In this document: one piece after another, positions 31,840 through 34,301 of the stretch | Layout of the letters: each line of letters opens with the position of its first letter | How positions within the stretch are numbered: position 1 is the stretch's first letter | Source of the DNA: an uncultured Lewinella sp. | GTDB lineage: Bacteria; Bacteroidota; Bacteroidia; Chitinophagales; Saprospiraceae | Reading direction: 5' to 3' | NCBI GenBank assembly: GCA_938021455.1 | Contig: CALIGP010000121.1 | Span: forward strand, 1 to 34,301 | DNA: 34,301 nucleotides | Notes under the pieces: model-generated | The model's database searches: none | The model's input: the letters and a program-made list of their open reading frames with translations, nothing else | Told to the model about the DNA's origin: nothing | Made by a program: the position numbers and the translations under genes

Positions 31840-32928
31840 ATGACTTCAGATCAACTCAAAGAGCTTAAAGATCGTCTTGCGCTGCTAAGAGGTTACCTCG
31901 ACGTAGAGAAGCGGAGCTTCGTCATTGAGGACCTCACACAGAAGAGCCTGGACCCGAATTTTTGGAACGATAGCAAGGCCGCCGAGGCCGTAATGAAGCA
32001 GCTGCAGAGTAATAAGGGGTGGGTGAAGCAGTATCAGGTAGTTGCCGACCGGGTCGACGATCTGGAAGTCTTGCAGGAGTTCCTGAAAGAAGGGGAAGGG
32101 ACGGAAGAAGACCTGGAGCGACGATACGAAGAAACGGTTGCTGTATTGGACGACGCTGAGTTCAGAGCAACCCTCAACCGCCCGGAAGATGAATTGGGCT
32201 GTATTCTGGAGATCAACGCCGGTGCCGGAGGCACCGAAGCCAACGACTGGGCCGAGATGCTGCTGCGCATGTTCACGATGTACTGTGAGAAAAACGCTGG
32301 CTATAAGGTGAGCATGGCCAGCCGACAGGATGGCGATGCGGCGGGCATCAAATCAGCGACCATGGAAATTCAGGGCGACTTCGCCTACGGTATGATGAAG
32401 GGTGAGAACGGCGTACACCGACTGGTGCGCATCAGCCCGTTTAACGCGCAGGGGAAGCGACAGACGAGCTTCGCCTCCGTGTTTGTACACCCGCTGGTAG
32501 ACGATACCATTGAGGTAGAGATTAACCCAGCGGACCTGAGCTGGGATACCTTCCGCGCCAGTGGCGCGGGCGGGCAGCACGTCAATAAGACGGAGTCTGC
32601 CGTCCGCGTTACCCACGCCCCGACGGGCATCGTCGCAGAATGCCAGGACGAACGCTCCCAACACAAGAACCGTGACCGGGCGATGAAGATGCTCCGCAGC
32701 CGCATCTATGAGCTAAAGCTGAAAGAACAGCAAGCCGAGCGAGACGAGGTCGAAGCAGGGAAGACGGCCAACGAATGGGGAAGCCAGATCCGCAGCTACG
32801 TACTTGATGATCGCCGCGTGAAGGACCACCGGACGGGCTGGCAGACTTCGCAGACGGATGCGGTGCTGGACGGGGACCTGGAAGGGTTTCTGAAGGCTTA
32901 CTTGCGGTGGAGTGGGGAGGCAAAGTAG
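31840..32928 (+). CDS. prfB: Peptide chain release factor 2, without programmed frameshift
   Basis: A 362-residue RF2 that ends translation at UAA and UGA. The recognition tripeptide SPF (in VRISPFNAQGKRQTSFASV) and the catalytic GGQ (GAGGQHVNKTESAVR) are present. I place the start at the ATG at 31840 (MTSDQLKELKDRLALLRGYLD), which matches the family; the frame opens upstream at 31780 but that part overlaps a probable -7 box (TACTTTCG, 31806-31813). In most bacteria prfB has an in-frame UGA and a +1 frameshift at LRGYL-D. Here the matching site (31885-31902) reads CTA AGA GGT TAC CTC GAC with no stop, so the gene is read through in one frame and autoregulation by that route is lost. Confidence 0.97.
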   Translation: MTSDQLKELKDRLALLRGYLDVEKRSFVIEDLTQKSLDPNFWNDSKAAEAVMKQLQSNKGWVKQYQVVADRVDDLEVLQEFLKEGEGTEEDLERRYEETVAVLDDAEFRATLNRPEDELGCILEINAGAGGTEANDWAEMLLRMFTMYCEKNAGYKVSMASRQDGDAAGIKSATMEIQGDFAYGMMKGENGVHRLVRISPFNAQGKRQTSFASVFVHPLVDDTIEVEINPADLSWDTFRASGAGGQHVNKTESAVRVTHAPTGIVAECQDERSQHKNRDRAMKMLRSRIYELKLKEQQAERDEVEAGKTANEWGSQIRSYVLDDRRVKDHRTGWQTSQTDAVLDGDLEGFLKAYLRWSGEAK

Positions 32929-32967
32929 GAGTCAGGGAGTCAGATAGTCAAGGAGTCAAACAGTCAG
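32928..32967. repeat. Five tandem octamers after prfB
   Basis: Five contiguous 8-base units, GGAGTCAG, GGAGTCAG, ATAGTCAA, GGAGTCAA, ACAGTCAG, starting with the last base of the prfB stop codon. The rest of the spacer to 33086 shows nothing recognisable. Confidence 0.8.
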
Positions 32968-33086
32968 GTAGAGCTGCCGCTGTTGTAGGGCACACTGCGA
33001 AGCGGCTGGCTTTTAGGAGGAGATAGCATAAGGTGTAATAATAGAACGCTGTCTTGAGATGAAAAGGCTGCGTTTTACTAACGCGT

Positions 33087-33536
33087 CTAATAACGTGCGG
33101 CCGCTATCCTAACTTCTTGTAGTAGTGAATCAATAATGAATTGACCCGAAAAGAGAAAAGGAGGTTGATCAAAAAAAAGCTCTTCTTGTTCTCCAAAACT
33201 CCTATCGTCTTCCTCATTTAGTATCAATAAATCAAAAGATTCAATCACATAATTACCAGCTTTTACAAAAGAGGTTGTTTCATGGATCAGGGGCTTATTG
33301 AAGGTAAAGTTGTATTGGCCCCGAAAAGCCCATCTTTCACTCTCAAAATTAAGGTTGATGGAAGAGTAGACACTGTTCATTAATTCCGTTTCAGTAGAAT
33401 CGGTAACAATAAGGAGTGAGGTTACCTGCCAATCTCCTCTAATGGAGTTATTGGTGTCATAAGAAGGATCGTCGTACCGTTGACAAGCGGAGAACAGAAT
33501 GGTGATAAGTAAGAGGTAGAAGGTGTAATTTTTCAT
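33087..33536 (-). CDS. Small lipoprotein, function unknown
   Basis: A 149-residue exported lipoprotein with a signal peptide ending in the lipobox LFSAC (Cys18). The mature part begins RYDDPSYDTNNSIRGDWQVTSL and is made of short beta strands, which recalls lipocalin-like domains of Bacteroidota (the GxWxxT pattern), but I cannot name a family. The base composition is more AT-rich than its neighbours. It lies downstream of the barrel gene on the same strand with a 56-base gap; the two may be transcribed together. Confidence 0.75.
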   Translation of the reverse strand: MKNYTFYLLLITILFSACQRYDDPSYDTNNSIRGDWQVTSLLIVTDSTETELMNSVYSSINLNFESERWAFRGQYNFTFNKPLIHETTSFVKAGNYVIESFDLLILNEEDDRSFGEQEELFFDQPPFLFSGQFIIDSLLQEVRIAAARY

Positions 33537-33592
33537 TATCCTGGAAGATAAGGTGAGTGCAAATTACAACGAAAGTCTTTACACGCCTCCCA

Positions 33593-34297
33593 CTACCTTA
33601 AAATCGTAAAACCAAAACCCAGCCGTAGGGCGCTGATGGGTGTAGCTTCATCGACACCAACCGGTAGCTGGAAACCTTGTGATATGGTAGAATAATCATA
33701 GTTACGCAAGCTGCGCTGGTAACCGGCATAGCCATATAATCGGCCAAGGTGAATACGACCTTCAAGGCTGATACCATAGTCAGTCGAAAAGGTTCGTCGG
33801 TCGGGTTCTAATACAAAGGGATTGTCTTCAAATTTCTGTCCCAAAGAGACGTACGGACCGATGCTTGCGGATAACAGCCTGCAGGGGCGGTAGGTGATTC
33901 TGGGTGTAATGTCTGCGTAATGGACGCGGGAGGGTATTAAGTTGCCCCGGGAGAAGCCACCGTTCTCTTGTTCCACGCGATGTTCGTAGCCTCTCCTCGA
34001 ATACCCTACCCGGAGGCCCCAGGAAATATTTGTGCTGGCGGGTGCGTAGCTGAAGTCAAGGCTGGTGGTAGCTGAATTAAGAGCTCTTAGGTAGTCGCGC
34101 CCTGAGGAATTAGTCAGGCCAATTAATTCGGGTTGTTGGTTGAAGGAGCCGAAGGAATACCCCCCTTCAACACTAAGCTGGAGGGGGGAGGACGTAATAC
34201 TTCGCCCGCCAAAGAGACCTTTCGGTGCTTTATTACTTTGAGTGCAGGCGCTGCCGCAGGTGCAAAGGAGTGTGAATAGGAGCAGTGAACGTAACAT
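33593..34297 (-). CDS. Outer-membrane beta-barrel protein
   Basis: A 234-residue exported protein. The signal peptide LRSLLLFTLLCTCGSACTQ ends near residue 20; the SAC could also serve as a lipobox-like site. The mature part has about eight to ten strands of alternating hydrophobic residues (LSVEGGYSFGSF, ISWGLRVGYSRRG, LLSASIGPYVSLG, LYGYAGYQRSL) and ends with LRLGFGFTILR, as in small PorT/OmpX-like barrels. No function can be given. The bases encoding CTCGSA are a copy of the TGCACCTGCG motif. Confidence 0.78.
   Translation of the reverse strand: MLRSLLLFTLLCTCGSACTQSNKAPKGLFGGRSITSSPLQLSVEGGYSFGSFNQQPELIGLTNSSGRDYLRALNSATTSLDFSYAPASTNISWGLRVGYSRRGYEHRVEQENGGFSRGNLIPSRVHYADITPRITYRPCRLLSASIGPYVSLGQKFEDNPFVLEPDRRTFSTDYGISLEGRIHLGRLYGYAGYQRSLRNYDYSTISQGFQLPVGVDEATPISALRLGFGFTILR
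34247..34264 (-). repeat. Dispersed TGCACCTGCG motif, copy 11 (in a signal peptide)
   Basis: Minus strand TGCACCTGCG, GCA, GCGCC, with a different tail. It encodes CTCGSA. Confidence 0.65.
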
Positions 34298-34301
34298 AAG
34301 A

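Overview
The window looks like chromosomal DNA of a Bacteroidota bacterium, most likely from the Saprospiria (a Lewinella/Haliscomenobacter-like genome). The evidence is the gene families present (DUF4295 in the rpmB-rpmG cluster, DUF5694, DUF6580, a TonB-plug protein with an MG2-like domain, LytS/LytTR regulation), the Bacteroidota-type promoters (TTG, about 20 bases, TAnnTTTG) and the absence of clear Shine-Dalgarno sites. I see no phage, transposase, CRISPR array or rRNA. The gene content reads as ordinary housekeeping plus secreted and outer-membrane functions.

Layout. 1-298: left edge with no secure gene. 299-1405: DUF4407 membrane/coiled-coil protein. 1550-5935 (minus): a DUF1501 plus cytochrome-c/DUF1549/DUF1553 pair. 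5999-6535: NUDIX hydrolase. 6540-8249 (minus): tandem exported DUF5694 paralogs, divergent from a LytS-type sensor and LytTR regulator (8420-10194). 10363-12741 (minus): GH3 beta-glucosidase lipoprotein. 13025-15529: large exported MG2/TonB-plug protein without a barrel. 15530-16018 (minus): DUF6495-like protein. 16101-16943: TerC. 17081-20548 (minus): infC and clpC. 20876-22432: STAS protein and ribonuclease Z. 22561-23949: GH1 glycosidase. 24197-26547: two convergent genes of unknown function. 26737-28198 (minus): outer-membrane DUF481-like protein and DUF6580 membrane protein. 28431-29562: ArsR-type repressor with a ZIP metal transporter. 29698-30618: EamA exporter. 30725-31692: tRNA-Arg(ACG), rpmB, rpmG, DUF4295. 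31840-32928: prfB. 33087-34297 (minus): a small lipoprotein and an outer-membrane barrel protein.

The most unusual signals are in the DNA between and inside the genes. (1) A short dispersed motif, TGCACCTGCG, about three variable bases, then GCGCCCAAAC, occurs about eleven times on both strands. Several copies encode parts of signal peptides and one forms the spacer of the clpC promoter. (2) Two blocks of degenerate heptamers begin within ten bases of a stop codon and fold back on inverted copies of themselves, with different sequences but the same design; a third block uses octamers. (3) A nearly 50-bp inverted repeat covers the rpmB-rpmG spacer up to the rpmG start. (4) Exact 21-bp-spaced direct repeats lie upstream of the lytS-like gene. 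(5) infC must start at a non-AUG codon. (6) prfB keeps the LRGYLD site of the usual programmed frameshift but without the stop codon. All functional interpretations of these signals are inference from sequence alone.
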